Positions 46,728-54,861 of a stretch of 64,000 nucleotides of DNA are shown here, one piece after another (position 1 is the stretch's first letter; the number at the start of each line of letters is the position of its first letter). Location: contig MDVS01000004.1 of NCBI GenBank assembly GCA_001940645.1, positions 1-64,000 on the forward strand, given 5' to 3'. The stretch comes from Candidatus Heimdallarchaeota archaeon LC_3. GTDB lineage: Archaea; Asgardarchaeota; Heimdallarchaeia; Hodarchaeales; LC-3. Position numbers and translations under genes: made by a program. The notes beneath the pieces are model-generated. The model was not told the DNA's origin, ran no database searches, and worked only from the letters and a program-made list of their open reading frames with translations.

Positions 46728-48551
46728 TTGATTAAGGAATTAAATGATGAAATTATGAACGGTTCAGAAATTAATTTAAAAAACAATGAGGATATTGTTA
46801 AAATTATTTCTGAATTTTATTATAAAAAATACCTTTTTTCACCGAATTTTATATTTTACAATGGTTTTTTAAGTAAGGCTATGGATTTCTTAGAGTATTT
46901 AGATTCCCGGACCGATATTACTATCATAATATCCATAAAATTATGGCTTGAATATTTATATTCAAAATATTATAAAAAAAATAAACTAGAACCATTTTTA
47001 AAGATTTTTTTTCTTCATTTTAGTTATGAATTGAAAATTTTAATGAATTCAAGTCAAATCGTTACTTTATTATCAGAATTCATGGATAAAATTCAAAAAG
47101 AAAATTATTTTGATAAATCTCCAGAAGATTATATGTCATTTTTAATCTCAATAGTTAAGAAAGGACTAGAAAATATCCCTCATCATTCTTCAATTCCCAC
47201 GGTTACTGATATAGATGAATTTGATCAAATTGATACTTCATATTCTAGTGTTATGTCACCTAAAGACACTATAATAATAGAACTTCCATCAATTTATCCC
47301 TCTAACTCTGGTAAAGTTATAGATTTTCGGAGATACTACAATAATAGATTTCAACAATTATCCACAATAATTGAAAAAAGATTAGCTAAAGATATTAATA
47401 ATGTTAATTTTTTCAATTTTGATGCTTATGAATTGAATAAAGAATGCTATTTCATAATATTTGTTGAGCAAATTAACATTGTTCAAGTAAATAGAAGTAA
47501 TGTCAAGACTTTAGAACAGGAAGTTCAATTTCATGGTGTTAATCCAAGATTTCAACATCAATTAATCATTTCAATTAGTTTAGAAAATCTTAAGCCTTTT
47601 AATATAGATACTTTACCTACAGGGATAGTGTGCGGGTTTTTAGGAGTAATTGAATCAGTGAAGAAGTTGGAATATACAGTGATTTTTAATATATCTTCAT
47701 CTAAAATCATATTTCCATCAACAGAGAATAATTTAAGTCATGATCGGGAAAAAAACTATTCAGATAATAATTCACTTCAAACTGGAACAGATAATTATGC
47801 CTTAATTATTGGATCTATGAATATCAGATCTTTGGATGACCCTAATTATGAAAAGTTATTCCAATGGTTAATGGATCCCCAAATTGAGTATCGTTTAAAA
47901 TATATATTCTTTATAGGTGGAATACTTTCTTTTTTACCATTTGAAAAAGATACTTTATCAAAATTTAGAGAAAAAAAAATTCATAATTATACCGCTTCAG
48001 AAATTTATAATGATTTTTTTAATAGACTTTCAAATCTTCCAGATTCTTTCGAATTCTTCTTCTTACCAGGATATAATGATTTTTCTAGAAAATTTATTCC
48101 TCAACCACCTATTGCGCCACTTTTTTGTTTAAAAAAAGATAATATGCATTATCTAAGTAATCCTGCAAAAATACAAATAGAAGATCAGAAAATCATTTTT
48201 TTAAATCCTTCCAATCATTTTTGGTTAAAAGAATGTCCATATAAAGAAAATAGCTATAAAACATTATTTGATATGTTGGAATTTCGTCATTTATATCCTG
48301 ATTGGAAGTTAACAGTTAAACCTGTTCCAGATGATAGAGACTTTCTTGTTATGGATAGTGTACCTGATGTTATCATTACTTCTCATCCGAATTCAACTCA
48401 GGTTCCAATTTTTAGAAACATTTTGGTTGGGACGATATCTCCTTTCAATCTACCAGAAAATTCAAAACTTAGTGTCGATAATAATGGGATAGGAATTCTT
48501 TTTAATTTGAAAAATTCAACTGAAAGGGTAATCATTAATTTATTACGATAA
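46728..48551 (+). CDS. DP1-like PolD small subunit homologue with degenerate phosphoesterase site
   Basis: This 607-residue protein shows the C-terminal order of DNA polymerase D small subunits (family: DP1 and eukaryotic B subunits). In sequence: motif I region ALIIGSMNIRS (361-368), GGILS (397-401), LPGYNDFSRK with the QPP after it (446-461), RHLYPD (520-525), VMDSVPDVIITSHPNS (541-556). In DP1 these places read SDIHVGS, GDxVDG, PGNHD and GHxH, which hold the two metals of the exonuclease. Here most of the D, N and H ligands are changed (D to S, H to N, GD to GG, GNHD to GYND). The N-terminal half is poorly conserved. The start is TTG 46728, or ATG 46755. Confidence 0.82.
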   Translation: MIKELNDEIMNGSEINLKNNEDIVKIISEFYYKKYLFSPNFIFYNGFLSKAMDFLEYLDSRTDITIIISIKLWLEYLYSKYYKKNKLEPFLKIFFLHFSYELKILMNSSQIVTLLSEFMDKIQKENYFDKSPEDYMSFLISIVKKGLENIPHHSSIPTVTDIDEFDQIDTSYSSVMSPKDTIIIELPSIYPSNSGKVIDFRRYYNNRFQQLSTIIEKRLAKDINNVNFFNFDAYELNKECYFIIFVEQINIVQVNRSNVKTLEQEVQFHGVNPRFQHQLIISISLENLKPFNIDTLPTGIVCGFLGVIESVKKLEYTVIFNISSSKIIFPSTENNLSHDREKNYSDNNSLQTGTDNYALIIGSMNIRSLDDPNYEKLFQWLMDPQIEYRLKYIFFIGGILSFLPFEKDTLSKFREKKIHNYTASEIYNDFFNRLSNLPDSFEFFFLPGYNDFSRKFIPQPPIAPLFCLKKDNMHYLSNPAKIQIEDQKIIFLNPSNHFWLKECPYKENSYKTLFDMLEFRHLYPDWKLTVKPVPDDRDFLVMDSVPDVIITSHPNSTQVPIFRNILVGTISPFNLPENSKLSVDNNGIGILFNLKNSTERVIINLLR

Positions 48552-49802
48552 AGAACTAATAATACTGTCATCTAGCGAAAAAGCGGTATGGTGGTCCTTT
48601 TCCAATACTTGCTTGATTACATTTTGTTGAACTGTTAGTGTTATGTGTTTAGTTCTTCCATACCTTCCAAGGGACACAGTATTTGTATCTATTAATCCCA
48701 ATTGATCTTGTTCATTTAAATAATCTGAAATTCGTCTTGATGTTACTACTTCTAATCCATTAAATTTACAATAATCACAATAAAGCTTATAAACCTGTCC
48801 TGTAGTGATTTGATCATCATTATTCGTATTTAAAGAATAAATAGCTGCTAAAACTAACTTGGAATGAAGAGGTAATGAAGAAGCAACCTCAAATACAATA
48901 TTTTTCTCTATATGCCCCTTAGCTTCCTCGACATATTTAATTCCTATAGTATTATCTCCATGTCTTTCAGCTAACTCTGCCGCAACGCGTAAAAGATCAA
49001 TTGCTCTTCTTGCATCTCCATGATCTCTTGCTGCAAGAGCAGAAATTTTATTGATGACACCTTCGTTCAATACATTGTCATATAAAGCCTCTACAGTTCT
49101 TTCCTTTAAAATATCTACTAATTCATTTGCCTTATATGGAGTAAAGACAATTTCTTCTTCAGATAAAGAAGAATAGACCCGAGGATCTAAATAATTTTTA
49201 AATTTTGTATCATTACTAATCCCAATGATAGAAACAGAAGATTGAGTTAAATTGGAATTTATCCTTGTTAGATTATACAAAACTTCTGATCCACTCTTTT
49301 TTATTAATTCATCAATTTCATCAAGAACAACAATTATTATAGAATTACTGTATTTATCAATTTGATTAGCTAATCTTTGGAAAACTTCACTTGTAGGTAA
49401 TCCAGTTGGAGGGATAGTATTTTTTTGGTATTGATCTTTTTGTAGCGCATATGAAATAGCAGTATACACTGCGTAATTTGTAGAAAACTCTTTACAATTA
49501 ATGAATGCGAATCTGAGCTTCAGCTTTTTTGAATCTTTGATTATTCGTTCATTGAGTTTATTTAGAACTAATTTAGAAACACAGGTCTTTCCCGATCCAG
49601 GTTTTCCATAAATAAAAATATTCGAAGGTGGTGCTCCTCTTAAACAGCGAACTAAGATACTTGCAATATCACTTATTTGATTATTTCTATGGGGAAGATT
49701 TTCAGGGATGAAAGAACTAGACAATACTTTATGATTACGGATAATAGGTGGTGATTCTAAAAATTTATCAAAAATTTTGTCTAAAAAGTTTCCATTTGAC
49801 AT
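48543..49802 (-). CDS. cdc6: Orc1/Cdc6 replication initiator
   Basis: This 419-residue initiator protein of archaeal replication has an AAA+ domain and a C-terminal winged helix. Walker A is G66-KPGSGKT, Walker B is VVLDEIDELI near residue 160, and sensor 2 lies in GDARRAIDLLRVA. The winged helix contains RRISDYLNEQDQLGLIDT. Archaeal Orc1/Cdc6 binds origin repeats and loads MCM. It converges with the DP1-like gene with an overlap of nine bases, and in several archaea orc1/cdc6 and the PolD small subunit are neighbours too. The DNA just upstream is a candidate origin. Confidence 0.95.
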   Translation of the reverse strand: MSNGNFLDKIFDKFLESPPIIRNHKVLSSSFIPENLPHRNNQISDIASILVRCLRGAPPSNIFIYGKPGSGKTCVSKLVLNKLNERIIKDSKKLKLRFAFINCKEFSTNYAVYTAISYALQKDQYQKNTIPPTGLPTSEVFQRLANQIDKYSNSIIIVVLDEIDELIKKSGSEVLYNLTRINSNLTQSSVSIIGISNDTKFKNYLDPRVYSSLSEEEIVFTPYKANELVDILKERTVEALYDNVLNEGVINKISALAARDHGDARRAIDLLRVAAELAERHGDNTIGIKYVEEAKGHIEKNIVFEVASSLPLHSKLVLAAIYSLNTNNDDQITTGQVYKLYCDYCKFNGLEVVTSRRISDYLNEQDQLGLIDTNTVSLGRYGRTKHITLTVQQNVIKQVLEKDHHTAFSLDDSIISSLS

Positions 49803-50423
49803 TCAATGTTCCATCCGAAGTGAAGGTAGTAAATTATTTCCGATGAAAAATCCTTATTTTTTCGTCGGATTGGTTTATTAATCAATTACCTTATTATGTT
49901 CTTTCTCAGGTGGAAAAAAGAATACGTACTACTGCTGAATTATTAACGGAAAGACTAATATAAAGGGGAATTTGTGCAGCTTTAGTAGAGGGATTAATGA
50001 TTTTCTCGACATAGCATTTGACTTCACAATTATAAGTTTTTTTCCTAATTTTTTTAATTCTTTAACTTTCTAGAAAGAAGTTCTTTTCCTTGAGGGTAAA
50101 GTAGTTCACTTTGTTTTCTATGAGTTTTAATAAATTATTATCACTTGTTCTAACGTTAAATTTAATATTTTTTAAAAATTGCCATATTTTATTAAAATTG
50201 GACATATTTTATTATTGAAGTACCACAAATAATTTTTTAGCAAATAATATGATTAACAATAATTTTTTATAGTTAAGATCATTTATTATAACATAATTAT
50301 GTTCAGGATGATCTAGGGAAGGTGATTGAGAAGTCTGATAAATAAGTTCTAAAATAGTTTTGGTAAAATATTCGTTTATTCTTAATAATTTGGACATGAT
50401 AATAACTTTTTTAGGTGGTTTAA
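49803..50423. other. Candidate replication origin region next to orc1/cdc6
   Basis: This 621-bp stretch without genes lies directly upstream of orc1/cdc6, where archaeal origins often lie. It contains ctcaggtggaaaaaag near 49905-49920, which partly resembles the core of origin recognition boxes (TTCCAGTGGAAAC). Very AT-rich DNA follows (50130-50300), with a 14-base palindrome aacataattatgtt at 50290-50303 and two close copies of catattttatta near 50182-50213. An imperfect inverted repeat near the start is listed separately. No array of clear, repeated boxes was found, so the origin call is an inference from position. Confidence 0.3.
49839..49869. repeat. Inverted repeat 33 bp upstream of the orc1/cdc6 start
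   Basis: TCCGATGAAAAA at 49839-49850 and TTTTTTCGTCGGA at 49857-49869 are complementary except for one position, separated by six bases. The right arm reads TCCGACGAAAAAA on the other strand. The site lies a few tens of bases upstream of the orc1/cdc6 start, where an operator or initiator binding site would be expected. A third, partial copy (ATCCGAAGTGAA) sits at 49814-49825. Confidence 0.4.
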
Positions 50424-50975
50424 TTGAAAGAAGAATTCCGTAAATTAAATTCAATACATACAGATGTATTACGTTGGCAAAAAAGCCTAAATATTGACGA
50501 AGAACTATTAGTAAAACAATTAGATGATGTAACAAGCTCATTAGAAGATACTAATAATCTGGTATTAAAAATAAAAGACAATCCTCAGGATTTAGCTTAT
50601 AAAATCAATGGGAAAATTTCAAAGCTGAGAGATGTAATTTTTAGTTTAGAAAACACAATAGAAGAAACTGAAGGATTAGAAATTGATACTATAACAAACT
50701 CCCAAGAAGTAATAACAGAATTACGTGAATTGAAAGATCAGACTCGTACATTAGATATTTCTACTAAAGATTATCTTAAAATTTTATCTTTGATTGAAAA
50801 TAATGGTCACAAATTAGCTGAACAATTATCAGAAACTAAGAACAATGTCACTACTGAACTAATGAACGTAAAAAACAAGAAAGAAAATGTTCATTCTTCA
50901 TTGATGGCTTTATTAAAAGAATTAAGTGATATTTCGATCGAAACTGAAAATTTATCTAGGCAAAAAATCCTCTAA
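50424..50975 (+). CDS. Coiled-coil hypothetical protein
   Basis: This 183-residue, highly charged, all-helical protein has heptad-like repeats over most of its length (for example LRELKDQTRTLDISTKDYLK). It has no cysteine pair, membrane segment or signal peptide and I do not recognise a family. The start is a TTG at 50424 preceded by an aggtgg ribosome binding site at 50413-50418. Its place between orc1/cdc6 and the DP2-like gene suggests that it could act in the same locus, as a rod or tether, but nothing in its sequence proves this. The next gene faces it, 10 bp away. Confidence 0.6.
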   Translation: MKEEFRKLNSIHTDVLRWQKSLNIDEELLVKQLDDVTSSLEDTNNLVLKIKDNPQDLAYKINGKISKLRDVIFSLENTIEETEGLEIDTITNSQEVITELRELKDQTRTLDISTKDYLKILSLIENNGHKLAEQLSETKNNVTTELMNVKNKKENVHSSLMALLKELSDISIETENLSRQKIL

Positions 50976-50985
50976 GGAAAAAATT

Positions 50986-51576
50986 CTAGAAAGCAGGACG
51001 TCCACAATTAGGACATCTTTCTCTTCCAGCTGGAATTTCGCTTCCGCAATTGGTACATTTCCAACCTTTAGATCGATCCCAGCTTTTAATTTTTGATTTT
51101 GGTCTTATTTTTTTCTTCTCCTCTTTTTGTGTGGCTTTTCCTGAGCCCCAACCTACAATTGAAGCAGCTAACATAATCCCAACAAGACCCACAATATAAT
51201 TAGAACTGATATTCCCGAAAAAACTAAAATCCCCACTTTCTAATGCCTTGGTGAAATCGTCAAGAGCTGAGAGAATAAAAGCAAGTATCCCTCCTAAAAA
51301 TGAACCAAAAAACCCTGCTAAAAATCCTTTTTCTGCACTTTTAGTACGAACTCCCCCTATTAAACCACCAATAGCAAAACCTAGTAATGCAGTTCCAAAG
51401 TTAAGTACATCATTAGTATTCGATAAAATAATGAATAAGATATCTAAATCAAATCTAACTGAAACAGAAGTCGTTTGTAAAATTATTGCCATTACTGATG
51501 TAGCAATCATACCAAAAAAAATAACGGTAAATAGCGCCCAAAATAAACTGGTGCCCTTACCTTCATATTCTGTCAT
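50986..51576 (-). CDS. Membrane protein with C-terminal zinc ribbon
   Basis: This 196-residue protein has about four transmembrane segments (around 12-30, 45-75, 85-105 and 125-150), with a glycine-rich GFLAGFFGSFLGGILAF stretch. A basic linker (KKIRPKSKIKSWDRSK) leads to a C-terminal zinc ribbon KCTNCGSEIPAGRERCPNCG with two CxxC pairs. The ribbon would face the cytoplasm. Proteins of this type are common in Asgard and other archaea and have no assigned function. No operon partner shares its strand; the DP2-like gene starts 141 bp away in the other direction. Confidence 0.75.
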   Translation of the reverse strand: MTEYEGKGTSLFWALFTVIFFGMIATSVMAIILQTTSVSVRFDLDILFIILSNTNDVLNFGTALLGFAIGGLIGGVRTKSAEKGFLAGFFGSFLGGILAFILSALDDFTKALESGDFSFFGNISSNYIVGLVGIMLAASIVGWGSGKATQKEEKKKIRPKSKIKSWDRSKGWKCTNCGSEIPAGRERCPNCGRPAF

Positions 51577-51717
51577 TATATTTTCACCAATAGTTTATTT
51601 AATCAAATATTATAAGTTAAAATAATCTTTAGCTAATAACATCTAAATTTTGTTTATTCTTTTAATTTAAATTTATTTTAATTAGTAATTTTAAAGTTTT
51701 TTTGGTTTGATTATTCA

Positions 51718-54700
51718 ATGTTAGAAAAAGAAGAATTTTCACCAATTCTGAAGAATTTTCAAACTCAATGGCAGAATTTATCAAAAATTAAAAGCAAAGG
51801 TTTGGATGGGTTTAAATCGGTTGAAATACTATTAACTTCTTCACTAGAAGATAGGTTAATATATTACCTTCCTTTTAAAAATAATCAAATTTTAGTTCAT
51901 TTTTCCGAACTAAGAAAGCGCAAGCTTTCCACCTTTCAAATTACTTATGAGTTGTGTAAATCCCTAGTTTCTGGTTCATTTGGAAAATACTCTGATTTAG
52001 AAAAATTAGATTTCTCAATCAGTTTGATTTTTATTCTAATCACGAGGGGGAAATTTGCTCTTAAACAAAAGTTATTTTCAGTTTCGTTCCAAGATTCAAG
52101 GAAACACGTAAGAGTTTACTTTTATTCCAAATATATTATAGAATTAACGTCAAAGCAAATTATAGAAATAATTGTATTAATTGAATTACTTGTTCAAAAT
52201 TTGTTTTTGTCAATTGATAATAAATACAATCCCTCCAAAACGGATATAGATTCTATTTTTCAAGAGTGTATAAATTTTCAATACTCTTATGTTTGGATAA
52301 ATGAAGAAGAGTCAATCAAACGACTTCTAGGATTGATATCTTATGAAATTACATCAGATAGATACGATAGCTCTCAAATAACTATAGATTATCAAAAAAA
52401 TGTGCAAACTATAACAAATAGATCAGGATTATGTTATATTCTATTATCCCTCTTTTCTGAAAAATCATTTTTTTTTCAAATTATTAAAAGTGTATTACTT
52501 ACCAAATGGTATTTCATATTTGAACCAAAAACAGACCAGATTGAATCAAAAGTAATAAAACCAATGTTTCTTGAAAAAACCATACCAATTTCGCCTAATT
52601 TTATTCCCATTACTGATGAAAATTCACAGAATGGATTTCAGATATTTTTCGGGAAAACGCAAAATACAGGAAACGAGGTTGTAGGAATACATCCAAGTTT
52701 ATTTTATTTAATTCCTGGGTTATTTTCTGGAAGTCAAATATTATTAGAGGGTTATCCAAATCCATTGAGTATTACTGCTGTTGAAAACTTATCAGAACCA
52801 CTAGTTGTCACTAAATCTAAGGAGCTAGTAAGTCTAAATTCTGATTACGACATTAAAAATATTGATAAGATTATTTCTTTAGGTGGAATTTTAATAGATC
52901 CACAATTAATTAAGAAGTTTGATCCGGACTTAAAAATATTTAATGATTGGAATTATTGGATATCCCGATTTAAACGAGTTTTAGTAAGAAACATAAGTCC
53001 AGAAATTTCGTTTAAGACTATTAATAAATTATATATACAATCCTTTAAACTTAATAATAATAAAAATGATATTTCTAGACTGATAAGGTATTGTGTAGAC
53101 AACAAATTGGTGTTACCTCATTTTATAATACCAAAATGGGGAATGATGTACTATAAAGATTTGAAGTTAATTTTAGATAAATTTTGTTTAAATGAATCAA
53201 TAAAACACAACGAATTTATATTGAAATATGATGAAGATCTTATAAAAGTATTTTATAAAGGTTATACACCCTTTATTATAGAAGAAAAAAGAATTAAAAT
53301 TAGAAAATACACTGAATTTCTCTTATTTTTATTGAAAGAATATCGATCTTCTTTATTGAATATCATTAAAGACAATGAAGGTACAGATAGATTTTTTAAC
53401 TTCCAACATCTATTGAACAAACATTTAAATATTCGAATATCTCCTAAAAACCAATTCTTAGGAATGGTTTTGACTAAGACATGGGATTGTTTATTAATTC
53501 AGAGTACACCAAAAAAATTTGGAATATTAAGCAAAAATAGTCTAAAAGATTCTTTTTCAAAAATAAAAATTCAAAATCTTTTTTTACTTAATTCTTTTCC
53601 TGGTGAATTATTAGAAAAATCCCTTTTACGGAAGAAACATGATGTTTCTCTATTCAAAGGACCTAACTTTGTTTTTCAAGCCCCAAATGCTCAATCAACT
53701 CATTTTAGACCTTTAGATATCGAAACATCTGTAAATTCTTTAATAAAATTAGGATATCAAATCGATAAAGATGGAAACTCTTTTAATTCCGAAAAACAAA
53801 TACTAACTCTTATTTCAAATGATATTATCCTACCTAGATCCTTATTTAGTAGTATAAAGAAAGTTTATGATTTTCTAGATGACGAATTAGAATCTATATT
53901 TCAAGAAGATCTAAAATTTGATATAAAAATCCCACAAGATCTTATTGGGCATTATATGATTGGTTGCAATCCTAATAGCTCAATTGGATTAATAGGAAGA
54001 GTTATTGGTTGGATGGATGGTTATGCGAATAAATCTTGTATAATTGCTCATCCTTTATGGCATATTTCAAGATATTCAAATTGTAAAAACGATGAACCAG
54101 ATTATTATTACATCTTTGAGGATTTAATGCTCAATTACAATGTATCACTTTTACCCCAACAATTGAATGGGTTATTGGGACAACCTCTATTTATAAAAGA
54201 AAAAATAGGGATCGAGGATATTTATTACGATTCGATGGAAAAATTTTCTTCTGTAATAGAAAAAGATCAGGAAAATTCCATCGAAAGGTCAAAAATGGAA
54301 ACAGTAGATCAAGTAAAAAACAATTATCGAATTATTACTTCGTCAAAGAATATAGCATTTACCTCCTTCAACAAAATAAAACCCGGTCTTGATTATAATA
54401 AAATAGCCTTTAATAAGATGGTGCGTGATTATCAACCAGTAGATGGAGATGTTAACAAACAAATGCCATTAGAGGTTACAAGAAGAGATTTTTCAAATAT
54501 CTTGAAAAATATACAAATATTTGAGAAATTTTATAGCAGTAATATAGATTTTATAATTATTCTTTATTGTAATTATTATTTGTTTCCAAGATTTCTTGCC
54601 CAATTGAATTTATGGCTAGAACAATCCATAGAATGCCCAAATTGTAAATTTCCTTATCCTTATGCAATTTTTAAAAATTGTACTAACTGCGGAGAAGAAT

Positions 54701-54861
54701 TAAAATTAGCATACAATAAAAATCCAATAATTAATCAATATTATTCGATTAAGGAATTATTGCAAAAATTTCCTTCAAATGCGATAAGTGAATCGTTTTA
54801 TTACATTAAAAATCAGTTTAAGCTTCTTTTTCCTGCAAATAAAAATTTAAAGAATTTCTAA
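51718..54861 (+). CDS. DP2-like PolD large subunit homologue with altered catalytic motif
   Basis: This 1047-residue protein can be followed along family D polymerase large subunits from end to end. Landmarks are KSKGLDGFKSVEI (24-37), LCKSLVSGSFGK (79-90), FGKTQNTGNEVVGIHP (310-326), LGGILID before 400, THFRPLDIETSVNSLIKLGY (661-680), DLIGHYMIGCNPNSSIGLIG (741-760), AHPLWH (777-782) and a zinc finger C973, C976, C988, C991. Two catalytic signatures are lost. The acidic NxDGDED motif of active DP2 reads N788-C-K-N-D-E-P-D795, so the first catalytic Asp is Lys. The GPIRSAGGT region (about 133-152) is not recognisable. It is shorter than usual, with no intein. It overlaps the NEMF-like gene by four bases tail to tail. 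Confidence 0.85.
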   Translation: MLEKEEFSPILKNFQTQWQNLSKIKSKGLDGFKSVEILLTSSLEDRLIYYLPFKNNQILVHFSELRKRKLSTFQITYELCKSLVSGSFGKYSDLEKLDFSISLIFILITRGKFALKQKLFSVSFQDSRKHVRVYFYSKYIIELTSKQIIEIIVLIELLVQNLFLSIDNKYNPSKTDIDSIFQECINFQYSYVWINEEESIKRLLGLISYEITSDRYDSSQITIDYQKNVQTITNRSGLCYILLSLFSEKSFFFQIIKSVLLTKWYFIFEPKTDQIESKVIKPMFLEKTIPISPNFIPITDENSQNGFQIFFGKTQNTGNEVVGIHPSLFYLIPGLFSGSQILLEGYPNPLSITAVENLSEPLVVTKSKELVSLNSDYDIKNIDKIISLGGILIDPQLIKKFDPDLKIFNDWNYWISRFKRVLVRNISPEISFKTINKLYIQSFKLNNNKNDISRLIRYCVDNKLVLPHFIIPKWGMMYYKDLKLILDKFCLNESIKHNEFILKYDEDLIKVFYKGYTPFIIEEKRIKIRKYTEFLLFLLKEYRSSLLNIIKDNEGTDRFFNFQHLLNKHLNIRISPKNQFLGMVLTKTWDCLLIQSTPKKFGILSKNSLKDSFSKIKIQNLFLLNSFPGELLEKSLLRKKHDVSLFKGPNFVFQAPNAQSTHFRPLDIETSVNSLIKLGYQIDKDGNSFNSEKQILTLISNDIILPRSLFSSIKKVYDFLDDELESIFQEDLKFDIKIPQDLIGHYMIGCNPNSSIGLIGRVIGWMDGYANKSCIIAHPLWHISRYSNCKNDEPDYYYIFEDLMLNYNVSLLPQQLNGLLGQPLFIKEKIGIEDIYYDSMEKFSSVIEKDQENSIERSKMETVDQVKNNYRIITSSKNIAFTSFNKIKPGLDYNKIAFNKMVRDYQPVDGDVNKQMPLEVTRRDFSNILKNIQIFEKFYSSNIDFIIILYCNYYLFPRFLAQLNLWLEQSIECPNCKFPYPYAIFKNCTNCGEELKLAYNKNPIINQYYSIKELLQKFPSNAISESFYYIKNQFKLLFPANKNLKNF

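Noticed and set aside
48543..48551. Overlap of the DP1-like and orc1/cdc6 ends as an annotation error
   Set aside because: Both frames have clear family-specific content near their ends, and short tail-to-tail overlaps also occur at other gene pairs here.
46728..54861. Treating the PolD-like genes as plain pseudogenes
   Set aside because: Frames of 607 and 1047 codons are free of stops and keep zinc ligands and many structural motifs, which is unlikely after simple decay.
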